Made by a program: the position numbers and the translations under genes. This document shows, in pieces, positions 1 through 12,303 of a stretch of 64,000 bases of DNA (position 1 is its first letter; each line of letters opens with the position of its first letter). The DNA comes from Pieris napi. Taxonomy: Eukaryota; Arthropoda; Insecta; Lepidoptera; Pieridae. The DNA lies in NCBI RefSeq assembly GCF_905475465.1, contig NC_062237.1, positions 12,882,501 to 12,946,500 on the forward strand, given 5' to 3'. The notes below the pieces were generated by a model. The model saw only the letters and a list, made by a program, of their open reading frames with translations. It ran no database searches and had not been told where the DNA came from.

Positions 1-51
1 TCGACAGACGGCTACTCTAGTGAAATATATAAAATAAGTTAACGATTATCT

Positions 52-302
52 AGTTGATTAAAGGGCCTGGGACAAGTGCAAGACAGGCTACTTCTAATTA
101 ATTTGCGATATTTGTTTTAAAATAAGTGTTGTTTGATGATTCGCTATTTTAAAAGAGTACCAAGAGTTTTTTACGCCGGCTTTTTCTCTCGGCCTACACC
201 CTGTCTTCTTTGCGGATGAGTATGTCTACAGATTCAAATTTAATGACGTGGAATAAGTGATACCTGTATCTTATGTTCCATAATAAACATATTTTATTTT
301 TA
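52..302 (+). repeat. Non-LTR retrotransposon 3' tail, copy 1
   Basis: A roughly 250-bp stretch beginning near CTAGTTGAT and ending in CCATAATAAACATATTTTA plus a T/A-rich tail. It matches 59614-59875 almost base for base, including GACGTGGAATAAGTGATAC, and its last part recurs inverted at 63793-63860. A shared, tail-ended 3' terminus is typical of a LINE 3' UTR. No reading frame is present here, so the superfamily cannot be named. Confidence 0.6.
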
Positions 303-2560
303 TTTTATAAAATATCCAAGAACCTATAATTAAGGCTCCTGGAGCCTGGACATTATCATGATAACTTATCTATGAAACCATCATACCACCTTGTTTCGAC
401 GTGAGTTGTTTCTCAGATTTTATTTGACTCATTAATAGGGTTTTACGTAAAGTTCTTGTGACTGTGTGACGCCGCATGAAGTGCACGCTAGATCCGACCT
501 TGTACTTTTACATGTGTGTGTATCAACACTAAAGAAATCTTTAAGTTTGCTAACAACGCAACCCATTAACATTGGAGATGTACACGGATGGTAGTCTACG
601 TCACGTGAACCTCGGACTATGATAAAAACACACGGAAAATACTGTTAAAGATATCAATCTTCATTACATAGGTAATCCTCATGGCTCGTTACACATCTGA
701 TTGAAGCGACATTATCGTGTACTCGGACATGTTTTAAGTGTTTATTTTTAGGTATTTTATTTTTTAAACGTATATTAATTATTATTATTAATAGGATATT
801 CCAGCCGTATCACCTCGACATACGCCGTTCTACAATTGAGCCTTAAAGCATGATGCTTGTGGAACCAGCTGCCCACTGAAGTATTTCCAATTTATTTCTT
901 TCTTTTTCTTTTATGTAACAACGATACGCTCAATGCCAGAGGGCTCGCGTGCTTTTACGACCTTTTAATAATTGGTAAAGGACCCTACTTCAAGAAATTT
1001 TACATTCGAAATTCTACATTGAAAGTGTTCACTCACACACTCACTTAACATCACGTGTTAAATTAAAGAAAAATACAAATTGTGTAAAAAAAATAAAATA
1101 AGCAAAGATATAGCATTCCCATAATTGTCATTTTCAAGCGACACGTGATATTTCAATTTTCATTCTGAACCACAACATAATGATGACATAATAAAAATAT
1201 TACCAATAAATTGTGTTTTGATAATAATGTCAAATATTAAGTCAAATAATTGTGTAGCAAAAGAAGTAATGAAAAACAAACATAGTTCTTTGAAAGGCGC
1301 GAAAGCTCGTTCAGTCAATTGGTGAAAGAGATTTTAATTAAGACTCAAGTGCAGTGTTAATAGTGTCAGCTGTGAAAGTTCGGTGGCGGTTGTTGTATGA
1401 ATATGTTCAAATAAAACACTTTGTTTGAAGCTGGGTAACAACGGGCTTTAATTGTTTAGAGCTTTTATAAGATAACATTGGGGGAAGTGGGGTTGCGACG
1501 CTGGATTAACAAAAAACTAACTAGAATTATTGAATAGTTCGTAAATATAAGTGACACTTATGAATTGGACATTATCGGATAAGACAATGTTAAAATACAA
1601 TTTACGAGTGTGGTAAAAACTAAAGGGCTCATATTGACTTCAAGTGTGATTGTTTCCATTTTGTTTACGCTTCTAATTATTAACTAAAATATTTAAATGT
1701 AACTTAACTGATATTATGTTACATAATTCGTGATACAATTTGTTTTCAAAGACCGGGTGACTATTTTTTATTAGTTTACTATTTTCTACAATATCCGAGT
1801 GGGACTTTATCGTACAGAGAAGGAAAACATCGTGAGGAAACAAGCTTTTAGAAGCCAACAGATGACATGTATCATGGACATAGATAGCTGACCGCATTAC
1901 TTAGCGTGGGGTTAGAGTATTGATGCAGACAAGGCTACGCTGTTGCCGTGTCCTACCTGGGGCGATTGCTGGTGGCGCCGCGGGGTTTTAGTACGCACAG
2001 TAGCGAGTCCCAGTTTACCCCACGCGAGAGAGTATGCGTAACGCGGGAAATGCGAAATAAAAAAAGAGTTAGAGAATTTAGAGCAAACGCAGAAATAGTC
2101 CTTAGGGGGTGACGAACTCATGATATATATACGTAATGTTCAAAGTTGTGTAATGTTTAAAGTATTATTTCGTATATAGTAGATACATATAAATACGAAA
2201 GTCAATATAGGTATCCCCGATTGACGTATTTTTGCCCGATACACAAGGGAGCGCGTAAAACCCGGCTCAAACGGCGGTAAATGTCTCGCTCTGGCATATA
2301 GTAATTGTATCGTTCATTCTTTGTCATACCGACACGTGCCATTCCATTACGGATAAAATGTTCCCTTTGATTGGTTTATATCTGGTATGTATAACTTTCC
2401 ATTAACAGGAATCTTAATGGAAAAATGTTTTTTTAAAGAATTTAGACGCTAGTCTATTAATATTTTGGTCTTTGTCAGAAAAAGAGAGCGAGAGGCGACT
2501 ACTGTAGAACATTATCTCTTGTTTCTGTCTTTGACTTACACTAGAACGACTTAATAATAA
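303..2560. other. No gene recognised; fragmentary repeats
   Basis: AT-rich sequence without a convincing exon. Positions 797-905 resemble the 3' end of the dispersed LINE copies at 6057 and 34560 (shared GCCCACTGAAGTATTTCC). Positions 1815-1845 carry a fragment of the SINE core (GGAAAACATCGTGAGGAAAC). A GC-rich patch at 1920-2060 has open frames on both strands but no clear splice sites. Confidence 0.5.
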
Positions 2561-2935
2561 AATAATAAAAACTTTATTCATGACAGAAATTGGTTGTGAC
2601 AAAATTCATGCTATCTACCCACAAAAAGTCTCTGTGTTGTGGGTATCTAGAATTTTTTATCCGTTGTAAAAAATTTTTTATAAATAAGAGGAACTCGTTG
2701 CCTAGGGGAGGCCCAAAACGGCGGTCAGCGCAGGCCATGAACACCCATTTGTAGTGGGTGCGTTGCCGGCTTTTGAGGGAGAAGTACACTCTGACTTTGA
2801 ATAGTTGGAGGTCGTATCTCTCAGGGAAGTGTAAGTGCGTCCTCCTATTTCACCATGCCTCCTGCTGATAGAGGACAAATCTTTGTTTTTATTTTATAAT
2901 TATTTATTACTTATGATGTCGTGTGGAACATGGTG

Positions 2936-3135
2936 TAATGGTTGCAGCTCCTTACAAACATTGTGTAAAACAAAAATCTTGGGGATTAAAAAGAGTGGCG
3001 GAAAGTTTATCGCCAGTTCTTCTCTTTCCGTCCACCCTTGATTTGAGAACTGGCAGTAAATGTAAAATTAGAAGCATTTAATGTATATTTCTTTTTTGAC
3101 GTTCATAAGTGTACATTGTGTTACCTACATGCGTG
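2936..3135 (+). repeat. Dispersed LINE-like 3' UTR fragment
   Basis: Contains AAAAGAGTGGCGGAAAGTTTATCGCCAGTTCTTC and then TTGACGTTCATAAGTGTACA in order. The same blocks occur inverted at 5146-5310 and 18190-18262, and the terminal GTTCATAAGTGTAC block recurs at 62716-62760. A dispersed family with a constant 3' end suggests a non-LTR element. No coding part remains. Confidence 0.5.
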
Positions 3136-3750
3136 AATGCGTGAGTATGTGAATGGGTGTGTGCGTACTCACACTGTATTTGAGAGTGTGGGCGAGAGTT
3201 TGCTATAAGCGTGCGCTGTGTCTGTTAGTTTTGGGAACCTCAGAGTCATGCCAATTCGTTAATCTTAATAATTAAAAATATTTGAAGTAAAGGATTCGAA
3301 TCGAGGTAGGTAAAGAACGTCAAAAACTCGCGCAAATATTTGCTTAATTTTGCCAAATTTAACAAAAAATGAATACTTTAGACACGTGTATTTACATTCC
3401 GTAATTGCTGTTACGTTATTAAATTGACAGAGCTACACGTTGTATCAGTATCGGATTACGTTTAAAATGATTGGACGCGTTCACCCTCATTGTATCCGTT
3501 TACGTTAATTTTGTTATTAATTAACTGGAATTTAACTGCAAGTTAGCTTCTTATATTTAAATTATTTAAAAAAGTCCTATCTGTTTTTTTTTTGTAATAG
3601 GAGGCAAACTGGTAATAGGCGCATCTGATGTTAAGTGATACATGCCCGAAGGCTTTCAAGTGCGTTGCCGGCCGTTTAATTCTGTTTAACAATTTAAGGA
3701 CACTTGTATATATATTTATTAAATATTTTATTTGTGATGTGTCTGTCATA

Positions 3751-4300
3751 TCTATATATATAAAAGAAAGTCGTGTTTGTTACAACACTTATAACTCGAG
3801 AACGACTGGACCGATTGCCATGGTTTTTGATTTGTTGGATTTGTTTCCGTCCCGAATAGCAGAATAAGCAATAAAAAATCGGATAAGTTATCGAATAACA
3901 ATAAATTAATTAATTAATTTTACGAATGCAAAAACCATATGGTGCCATCTGTTGACAAAACTACGCATCATTTTACGTCGAATTCGTGTCAGTTCAAGAA
4001 ATTCCGATCTTGAGGTGAATGAGGAGATGCATAACCATGCTTTGATCCTGATCAAAAGATGTTGGATATCAGAAAGTGCTTAACATGCAGTATCGCCATA
4101 TTGACGCTAGAGAGAAGATGCCTAATGTGTAAAACTGCCATTCTTCTTTCGCAATGGCAAGCAATAAAACATTTCTGTATTTGCAAAAAAGTTGTATTAA
4201 TGTAATACTTAACATTAATGAAATCCTAAAATAAGTTAAATTAAAGTAACAACGATATTATAAGGTTGTAGGGCGGAACGAAGTTAGCCAGGTCAGCTAG
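3751..4300 (+). mobile_element. Non-autonomous Helitron-like element
   Basis: Starts TCTATATATATAAAAGAAAG after an A and ends GGTCAGCTAG before a T. This is the TC...CTAG structure with A/T target flanks expected of Helitrons. A second full-length relative lies at 26534-27029 and shares both ends and internal blocks such as GCAAGCAATAAAACATTTCTG. There is no Rep/helicase frame, so it would depend on a helper. A partial third copy is inverted at about 33588. Confidence 0.7.
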
Positions 4301-5145
4301 TTATTAATAAATACATAAATACTTACATGCAGCTGAGTTTCATCATCGGACGTAGAGGCTGAATACGAAATTCCACCCGTATCACCTCAACAGCTTGCCT
4401 CCCAGATATGGGAAATAGGAGCAGTGGACCCGTTCAGAATACACTTGCCACGGTTTTTGGTTGGACTTTGATGCAGTAATAGCGTACGACGATGTAATAT
4501 ATTTTACTTTTTTTGTGATTAATTTTTGTTTCTCATGTAAGTAGCATTTATATTTAATGAGAATAAACTTCTTTATACGAGTGACATTCAGAGTCTTAAA
4601 GCAGAATTTAATACGCTTTTGACATCCGGGTATCATACCAGGGTGTCTCGATTATAAATATTACCCTAACATGATAACTAAAACTACACTTTGTTCATAT
4701 TTTCTTGTTTGTCAAAGATTCGCACTTGCACTAAATGTCGCCCAGTACCAGTTTTGGTTGAGAGCAATAAATATCAATTAACAAACCAGTTACCGCTGAC
4801 TTAATGCCGATTCAAAAACTCATCCGATGCAAAATTCATAGGTCACGTTCCGCAAAGACTAAAAAGGATAGCGTTTACTTTCCGTTATTATGGCAAGTAT
4901 GTTTATGGGTTTAGAAATTGTTCTAGACCTTGGTGAGACTGTTAGCGAAAGATTTTTGTGATTGGTTAAACTAGGAGGTCCTACCGCATGTCTGTGATTG
5001 GACTGGAGATGGTATTAACCAGTCTTAAGCGTACGAAATATGATTCGTTCTCCGTTCGTGCTAAAGTTTATTATAAACCACTTGTGTAATTGTATGTTTC
5101 CAATTCAAATTCAGGATTTTATGAGGTTCACTTGATGTGACAACA

Positions 5146-5310
5146 CTTATGAACGTCATAAAAGAATTACACATTAAATGCTTCTAATTGTACATTTATT
5201 GCCAGTTCTCAAATCAAGGGCGTAGAATGGACGAGAAGAACTGGCAATAAACTTTCCACCACTCTTTTTAATCGCCAAGATTTTTGTATTACTAAATGTT
5301 TGTTAGGAGC
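5146..5310 (-). repeat. Inverted copy of the 2936-3135 repeat
   Basis: Reads on the minus strand as the same ordered blocks found at 2936-3135: the AAGAGTGG, CCAGTTCT and GACGTTC blocks. It is truncated and non-coding. Confidence 0.5.
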
Positions 5311-6056
5311 TGATACATGTATGGTACATAGACACTAAATGCCACAGGGCTCGCGAGTACGTTGCCAGCATTTAAAAATTGGTACTCTCTTGTTTTGAAT
5401 GATCCTAAGTCGAATGGGATAATATACATATTTCTTATTATTACGACTAGAGGTTTTCTATCTATAGTTAATAAAAACTCCAATAAGAGTAAAAACCTAT
5501 AAATCCTGGCATTGAATTCGATATAAACACTCCTGTATAAACATTTATTCCTTATACTCGTAATATCCCCTTTCAAAGCTACTTGCATCTGTCCTCGAAA
5601 ATGCTGTTTACATTACGTCTACGCTACCTCCCGTTGCCATGGAGATAGGAATCGACGTCCATTAGTGTAATTAAAATTCTCGCTGAACGAGGGTCAATAT
5701 TTGAAGAGAGAGGGTCTTTCGATAAAAGCGTATCAAAGAACTATAAATACTATTCTGTTACTTCAAATATAGCACCTGAAATGGTGAAAGAATTATTATT
5801 TAGAGTTTTATACATGTTCAGTGATTTTTGTCAGACGGGTTTTTTTACCTTTTATATAACGATATCATTGGTTTCAAATACATAAGTGATGTTCAACTTT
5901 TCCATACAAAATGGAGTTCCAGTTAAATCAAAATTTGCTTATGATATTGGTAACTATGTATTGACACTTATGAAAATCAGTAATTAACAGAAACTTCTTT
6001 GGCAAACGAATTTTTAAGTCTTGTTCATATTTATACAAATCTAAAACAATAGATGG

Positions 6057-6335
6057 TGAGTGTTCAGAGGAGTTGTTCGAACTAATACCTGCAGCTGAGT
6101 TTCATCATCCGACGTCAAGGCAATACAGAATACCATCCGTATCATCTCGACGTCCGTCGTTCCACAACTGAGCGTTTCTTAAGGCAGTTTTTGCCGCGCA
6201 CCACCACTATTTGGAAGCCCACAAGCTGCCCACTGAAGTATTTCCGAAACAATTCGACTAAGGGTCCTTCAAATAAGAGCGTACCAATTCTTAAAATCAA
6301 GTGAGCCTCCTGCCCGTTTCCCTCTTATTACATGT
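6057..6335 (+). repeat. Non-LTR (RTE-like) 3' end, copy A
   Basis: Begins GAGTGTTCAGAGGAGTTGTT and ends near GAGCCTCCTGCCCGTTTCCC. The order of blocks (GCAGCTGAGTTTCATCATC, GCCGCGCACCACCACTAT, CCCACTGAAGTATTTCCGAA, GAGCCTCCTG) recurs at 34560-34860 and in part at 4325-4440, 21705-21945, 8258-8350 and 20042-20160 (minus). I recognise this tail as common in lepidopteran genomes; the assignment to an RTE-type LINE is from memory and not proven here. Confidence 0.6.
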
Positions 6336-6451
6336 ACCCATAATCGACGAGCATGCATGGTGAATGTCATCAAAGTGTATGAAGCGAAAGATATCAGGAC
6401 ACTAGCAAGTAGATCTAAGAGAGTCTCGGGGATATAGGCGTGAAAAGAAAA

Positions 6452-6502
6452 AAAATCGTTTAAGATTCAAAGGTGCTACACCTGTGAATCTTAAACGATT
6501 TT
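6452..6502. repeat. Near-perfect hairpin (51 nt)
   Basis: Two perfectly complementary 18-nt arms (AAAATCGTTTAAGATTCA at 6452-6469 and its complement at 6485-6502) flank a 15-nt centre. The centre itself pairs as AGGTG/CACCT around a 3-nt loop after one A/G mismatch. It could be a MITE core, a recent palindromic duplication or a small hairpin RNA. No target duplication was identified. Confidence 0.7.
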
Positions 6503-6519
6503 CTTAGTAATTATTCACT

Positions 6520-8013
6520 TTAAAACTAATGTAAATGTATTCGTTTGCGTGTCTGAAGTGAATTTGCATCACCCCTATGCCCCTTTAGCGATACCCATCG
6601 GATCGATACGGCTCAGCAAACAGCTCCTTGGATTATCAAAGTATCATTGAGTTTTATTTCATTGAAAAGCAAATTGATTTCTTAATAACTTTGAGTACTT
6701 TTTATTATTGATATTTCTTTTTTAACTAACTCACAAATTGTGTGTATCTTTATCCTACTATCATAGGTTGATTACAATGAGACATTCATGATTTAGTTTC
6801 CTCTTTGATTTTGTCTATACTTACCTATGTTGCTTCTTGATCTTCTTTTAAGTTTTTGTATTCTAAAAATAAAATTTTTGGTGGTTTGTTAGGTCCACCA
6901 ACAGGCCTTTCTACCCTTACACAGGTGTTTTAAAAGCGGGCATTAACCAAATTCACTCATCGTTGATTCTATCTAAGTATGCTTGAGTTAAACAATAAAT
7001 ATGTTTTGATTGACAATTTTAATTCCTCGTAACAAAAAAAATACAAAGTCACAGTATACAAACATACGTTTGTTTCACTAGCCACTGGTCACTTAGTCAG
7101 TCTCCCTCGCTCCATTGACACATGAGCACTTGCGCCAGCTCTCGATATAAAAAATAAAATTAAAAATAAATAAAGTAATAAGTAGTAAGGACGGTCGTCC
7201 CTCCGTACTGGTTTCAAAAAACGGTGTTATGGAAAGAAGGCGTCTAATTGTACACAACAAACCACGAAAGTGTTATTTTATAAATACAAAGGCCTAAGCA
7301 ACGTAATTAAGAAGATACAGACAGAGAGGAAACTAAGTCGTAACTGCCTCCATCTCATTATAATCTAAGACCAATAAATAAGAATTAATTTGCTTGTACT
7401 TGCCACAGGTGTATAATTCATTTTGGTTTTATATACGTCAGAAATCTATAACGTTTTTTGATATTACACGCGAGTGAAGCTTCTAAATTTTAGTAAAAAA
7501 AATAGTATATTGCGGTTTTTCTATTCACAAATCAAGTAACATGCTTATGCTTGCTAATCAAGCAAGAGTATCAATGATTACCATTGGATCGCCTATATTA
7601 TTAAAACTTACTGTACTCAATAGTGTCCCTTGTTAACACTATCTACAACTCATAGAGAAAACATCGATTCATACAGCGTTCATTACAACGATGCACTGAA
7701 CGTTTGTTTACTGTTTATCTACATTTGGCATTGGATTTGAATGTTGGAGTTAACTTCATCGTTTTATAACTTGGATAGTATATCTAGCTGTATCGTAGTC
7801 TACGACTAGTAAGTTAAAATTTCGGATTTCAAGAGAGTTCAAATTTAAGTTTATATATCAATTAATTGAACCAAATACAATTTGAACAAACGTTTTTCAA
7901 TCAAGGCACAGTCGTAGAATAATTCAGTCATTCGCTAAGTATACGGAAATCATTCAGATTCCGTCTCCAAGTGACCTGACTTGAGTGTCTAAATTATAAT
8001 CTACATTTTCCAG
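6520..8013. other. No gene recognised; putative intron or intergenic
   Basis: AT-rich sequence with no splice-flanked open frame and no repeat that I could match elsewhere in the window. It probably lies within the intron preceding the fibronectin-domain exon at 8014. Confidence 0.4.
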
Positions 8014-11000
8014 CGGAACCCCCACCGTTAGTGAATGTGACAGTCCACGCGTCAACAATTCTGGCCATCATTTTGTGGAACGTGGCTGGTGAAGGTGGAC
8101 ATCCGATCATTGACTTCACAGCGCAGTACCGCTCCGCGATGCCTGTTAATGGCACGCTGGAGGCCTGGAAACCTATCAGCCCTAATCATATAAGCCCTAA
8201 CTCTGTAAGTACTGGCGCTTTCTACTACTTTGAAAAAGTAAATAAAAAGATTGACATTTTTAAGGCCGCCCTTGCGAGCCTTCTGACAATCTGAGTGTCC
8301 ATGAGTATCACTTAACATCACACGAGCCGTTTGCCTCCTATTATTACATAAAAAAAGGGTAAAAACACTTGTAATTTCTATCGGCTTTATTATAGAACGA
8401 AAGGTTTATTACGATACAGGAAATAGTAACAGAGGGCTAGTTTTGAATACACCTTTGAAGTTTTATGGTAGATAGACTGTATTGCATTAACAGCGTACGA
8501 CGGTGGCGTGGTATATTTAACTTTTGATGTTTTTAGTATTAAATATGTTATAAGTGACATGTATGATTTCAATGAGAAGAAACTTCTTTAAACCTATTTG
8601 TTACCGAGGTTACCATTTTTTCTGTGACTATTATAATAACTTCGTATTTATTGTAACAAGCACGATTTACCAGAATTTCCATTCATAAAATTATGTAAAG
8701 CCTACAAAGCTTTAAAAGATAATTTAATCCCAAATCCACTGATTTCAGCGTCAAATAGACGTTTACCACTTGGAGCCGAATGCCTCATATTGGTTCAGAG
8801 TATGGGCCAACAACGTTCTGGGACCCGGACCGCCTGTCGAGGTCCTTGCGACCACCCTCTACAGCGACCAGGAAGCTGGTGAGCATAAAATCAACAATCC
8901 TATTGGCTGTTCTCTTTTGCTTAAAGACATTGTGTGTTGGTGATCTAATGATACTCCATAATGTTGGTAAATTAAAAAAAACTAAAAAAAATTTAAAATA
9001 TAAAAAATGTTTTGTCATTTGGAAATTATCAGCTTTTCGAATCAGCCGACAATAAAATATTTTTTCAAGCTGTACGTCGGCTTGCACAAATTTCTCATTT
9101 TGCAGTCATCAAGTGTAGTTGCCTATTCGAATAACGATACCTTTTATTTTATAGGATTAAACTCGTTAATACATTAACTAGTAAATTCTTAATTTAAATG
9201 ACTACCTAATTTTTTATGTATTTTAGACACTATGTTACTTATATATAAACAAATAACTTAAAACCAAATATAGCCGTGCGTATATCATACTTAACCAATA
9301 CGAATTATATGGTAATGAGAAATATTATATAAAATATTGCCTAAAATTGTTGAAGATAATACAGATTTATAATCATATGTATTTCTAATGGAGAACTTAA
9401 AGATGATTTTTTTATATTTTTTAATCTTCATCCAAATGATAATTTATAGGGCATGCATCTTGTAGAAATCAAAACTTGATTCTATTATTTACAGAACTTT
9501 ACAAGCACTTCCTGGAAGGCGCTGAGACGTTCGACACCCGGACGTGGGTGGCTGCGGTGTGCGTAGTAATGGGCACTTTAGCCGTCCTAGCAGCAGGAAC
9601 TTGCGCAGTTCTGTGCCGCGAATGGCGACGCTCAGGTGAGCCCCGGCCGTAGCCTCGCCGTCTGCCCCGCCTCTATTTTCTCTTCTTTAAGTAGAGTAGC
9701 GCGGGACATAGATGCGGGTGACAAGTCATGTCGCCTATCCAACCGAAGGCAACACTTGTACGAAGAACACTTGAGCAGGATCTTTCCCCGAAACATTGTT
9801 TTAATCACAATAGTTGCTAGAGCGAAGTTTGTAGTTTTTTGCCTTAACAAAGCAGCAAGCTTAACAAAGTAATGTTTTTGGGAAATGGGTAAATAAGGTA
9901 AAGGACACGAGTTCTTTAGTTGTTATTTCGTTATTTATGGCAAAAGTCATGATACTACAATATAAGAGTAAATACTTCACTCAAAACGTAGCGATTGCGC
10001 GTAACAGCTACGATATTCGTAGCTACACAGTCTCGTAGGAAGTTCGTAGCGCTCCTAGCATAGGTGACGTAGCAGGGGTGAACGTAGTACTTTTTCTCGT
10101 AGAAGGCATGATTAGTTTATAGATATGAAGAAATGTCTGATAGTGAACGCAAAACAGTGAAAGAATATATTGTCAATTTTATTGTAATATGAGTGAAAAC
10201 GACAAAATATTCAAAGGCCTAATAAGGGAGTAGGTATATGCAATGTCGAAGATATATAAATAGTACTTTATGTACTAAGTATAACTTGATACAATAATAG
10301 CTTACGCCTGGCAATATTGTCAATTTTATAAATTATTAGACACTATTATAGACTATTAAGTATGGAGTTTCTTAGATATATTAGAATAGTACAAAAAAAG
10401 CAATACTTAATGCAATATTTAACGTAATTTTATTATAAAATTAAATGCACTTCCTGCACTTAATAATGTGCCAACACTATTAAATCTTCCATTTTAAATT
10501 TTATCGAGTATAATCTATATAAGTATCTACTTTGGTTAATAATAAAATAAGTGCCTACTTCTAACTATAACTTGTAATTTAATCGTTAAATTTTTGACTT
10601 AGTCTTTTAATAAACTTGCACAATTAATAATATAATTAAGTTCTCAATCTTAAGGACCAAACGCTACGTATGTCAATTAAAACGTAGTAGCTTCAAAGAT
10701 ATAGTGTTGCTAGATATAAAAAAATATGCTTCCATTGCAACAAAAAAATATGATTAGATGTAGTGAGCTTTAAGCTTAATATACGATAAACTTGCCAAAA
10801 ATCGATTTATTACCTTAAGGATACGTAGATCATTCCATACTTTAGAAATTTGATATTAAAAAAAACTAAAAAAAATAATTCAATATAATTAGTCATTTCA
10901 AAGTATAATAAACTAAACACTCTAAATCTAAGCTTCCAGGGTATCTTAAAATCTTCTTATGATCGCTTTAGGACCAGTTTTTCACTATATCTATTGTAAA

Positions 11001-11832
11001 GTCTTCATAAACGTTATTTCTTAAATATAATAAAATTAGTTTATTACGAATTCAATTAATTATTCAACGCACGTCGCAGCTTTAATTCAATTCAAATATA
11101 TTATGAATCTTAGATTATTAATTAAAAATCTTCAAATTAAGTAATAAGACAGTATAGCGTGAAACAATTCAAGTGTAAATAAATGATATAACATTTTCAC
11201 CTCTACTATACATATGTATAAATTCAATTAGTTGCTACATTGCAAATTAGACTTTTATTCCTGATAATTACGATTAATTGGTATGCTAACTAATTTTATC
11301 GATTTAGGGAAATTCACTCGCACATAAATATAAATTTTACTAGTAAAATCGTCAAACCTTGGTGTGACTTAAGAAACAATCCAACTTTCATCCAAATCGA
11401 TTAAGTAGTTTTTGAGATATTCATTGCTGTATGAAATTAAACCTATACCTAGATAACAATGCTGTCATATATTTGAAGTCGGTTTAAATTTTCTAAATCA
11501 CTGAAAAACATAGCGAGTGAATTCCCCTACGCATGCCTCCCATTAAAATATTAATACAATTTTTATTCATTCAAAATTTTCTTCTTTCCCTTCTATCGCA
11601 CTGGCTTGGACCGCACGCTTGGACTGCGGGCACTAACATTGATGGTATGTATACTAACCCTATGAATGCCTTGGCTATGCTAGTAGATTATTCAGAGGAG
11701 CAAGACATAATAGAACTTGTGCCTAACATTATACTTAACCCTGGTTTCATGGAGACGGATCCAGTGAGACCCAAAGAGCAAATCGTCAAGTCGGCGGAGT
11801 GTCCGGGCCCCGGTAAACCCAGGCGGGTTTGA
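8014..11832 (+). CDS. Fibronectin type III transmembrane receptor, 3' exons (partial)
   Basis: Likely a cell-surface adhesion receptor; only its C-terminal part is visible. Coding exons are 8014-8204, 8749-8878, 9495-9635 and probably 11696-11832; junction phases agree (0, 1, 1). Exons one and two make one fibronectin type III domain: EPPPLVNVTV at the start, the strand-C tryptophan, and the closing YWFRVWANNVLGPGPP loop. Exon three adds a short linker and a hydrophobic helix (WVAAVCVVMGTLAVLAAG) followed by basic CREWRRS, a single-pass membrane stop. The final exon gives an acidic cytoplasmic tail ending at a TGA. A TACTAAC branch-point motif lies at 11652, about 40 nt before its acceptor. 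Ig-FN3 families (sidestep, klingon/wrapper or echinoid types) all fit, and I cannot choose. The 5' exons are off-window or unresolved. Confidence 0.75.
9985..10115. repeat. Cluster of CGTAG/CTACG pentamers
   Basis: CGTAG or its complement occurs about eight times within roughly 110 bp, in both orientations. It resembles the subterminal region of a small DNA transposon, but no terminal repeats were bounded. The rest of 9636-11690 is AT-rich intron with no other feature seen. Confidence 0.35.
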
Positions 11833-12271
11833 TTTTCGTCTATCTTGAACCTTAGGATATTCTATCTTAGCGATCCTGGCCTGTTGTCATGATCCTAGAT
11901 TCGATTGTTTTTCTTAAAAACTAAACAAATCGTGATGATCGTAGAACAATGTCGGATTTGAAAAAAAACCATAATCCACTTCTTATCATATTTGGATTAA
12001 TTAAATATTACGGCTATATCCATATGTTTTAAATTTCAAATAAATAACATACAGTCTGTAAAGTGACGGATTTGATAAACGCTCATAAAAACATTGTTCT
12101 AGAAAACTGTGTAATTTAATGTTATTATTTTTATTTTGTTTTAAAACAAACCCTTTTTGCTTGTATGCCAATTTTCATATTAATAGAATATGAATTAAAA
12201 AAGTTATGACAAAAACACTAATGATTATATTATTTCGAAATGGCGGCCCTGTGAAGTTTACTATATGTCAG

Positions 12272-12303
12272 ATCCGTCACTATTCTACGACTATGACGAT
12301 TAA
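12272..12303 (+). CDS. Possible alternative terminal exon of the FN3 receptor
   Basis: After TATGTCAG, a phase-1 reading gives DPSLFYDYDD and a TAA. It could join either the 9635 donor or a cryptic donor at 11812 (G|GTAAAC), both phase 1, giving a different acidic, tyrosine-containing C-terminus. Another frame through 12272-12380 is also open up to a GTAAAC donor, so the reading is uncertain. This is inference from splice phase only. Confidence 0.25.

Noticed and set aside
8052..9087. Minus-strand frames opposite the FN3 exons
   Set aside because: They mirror the exons and flanking LINE tail, with no splice-consistent structure of their own.
11533..11695. Extending the receptor's last exon upstream to 11533
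   Set aside because: There is no AG acceptor in phase there, and TACTAAC at 11652 plus ATTATTCAG at 11695 mark this stretch as the end of the intron.
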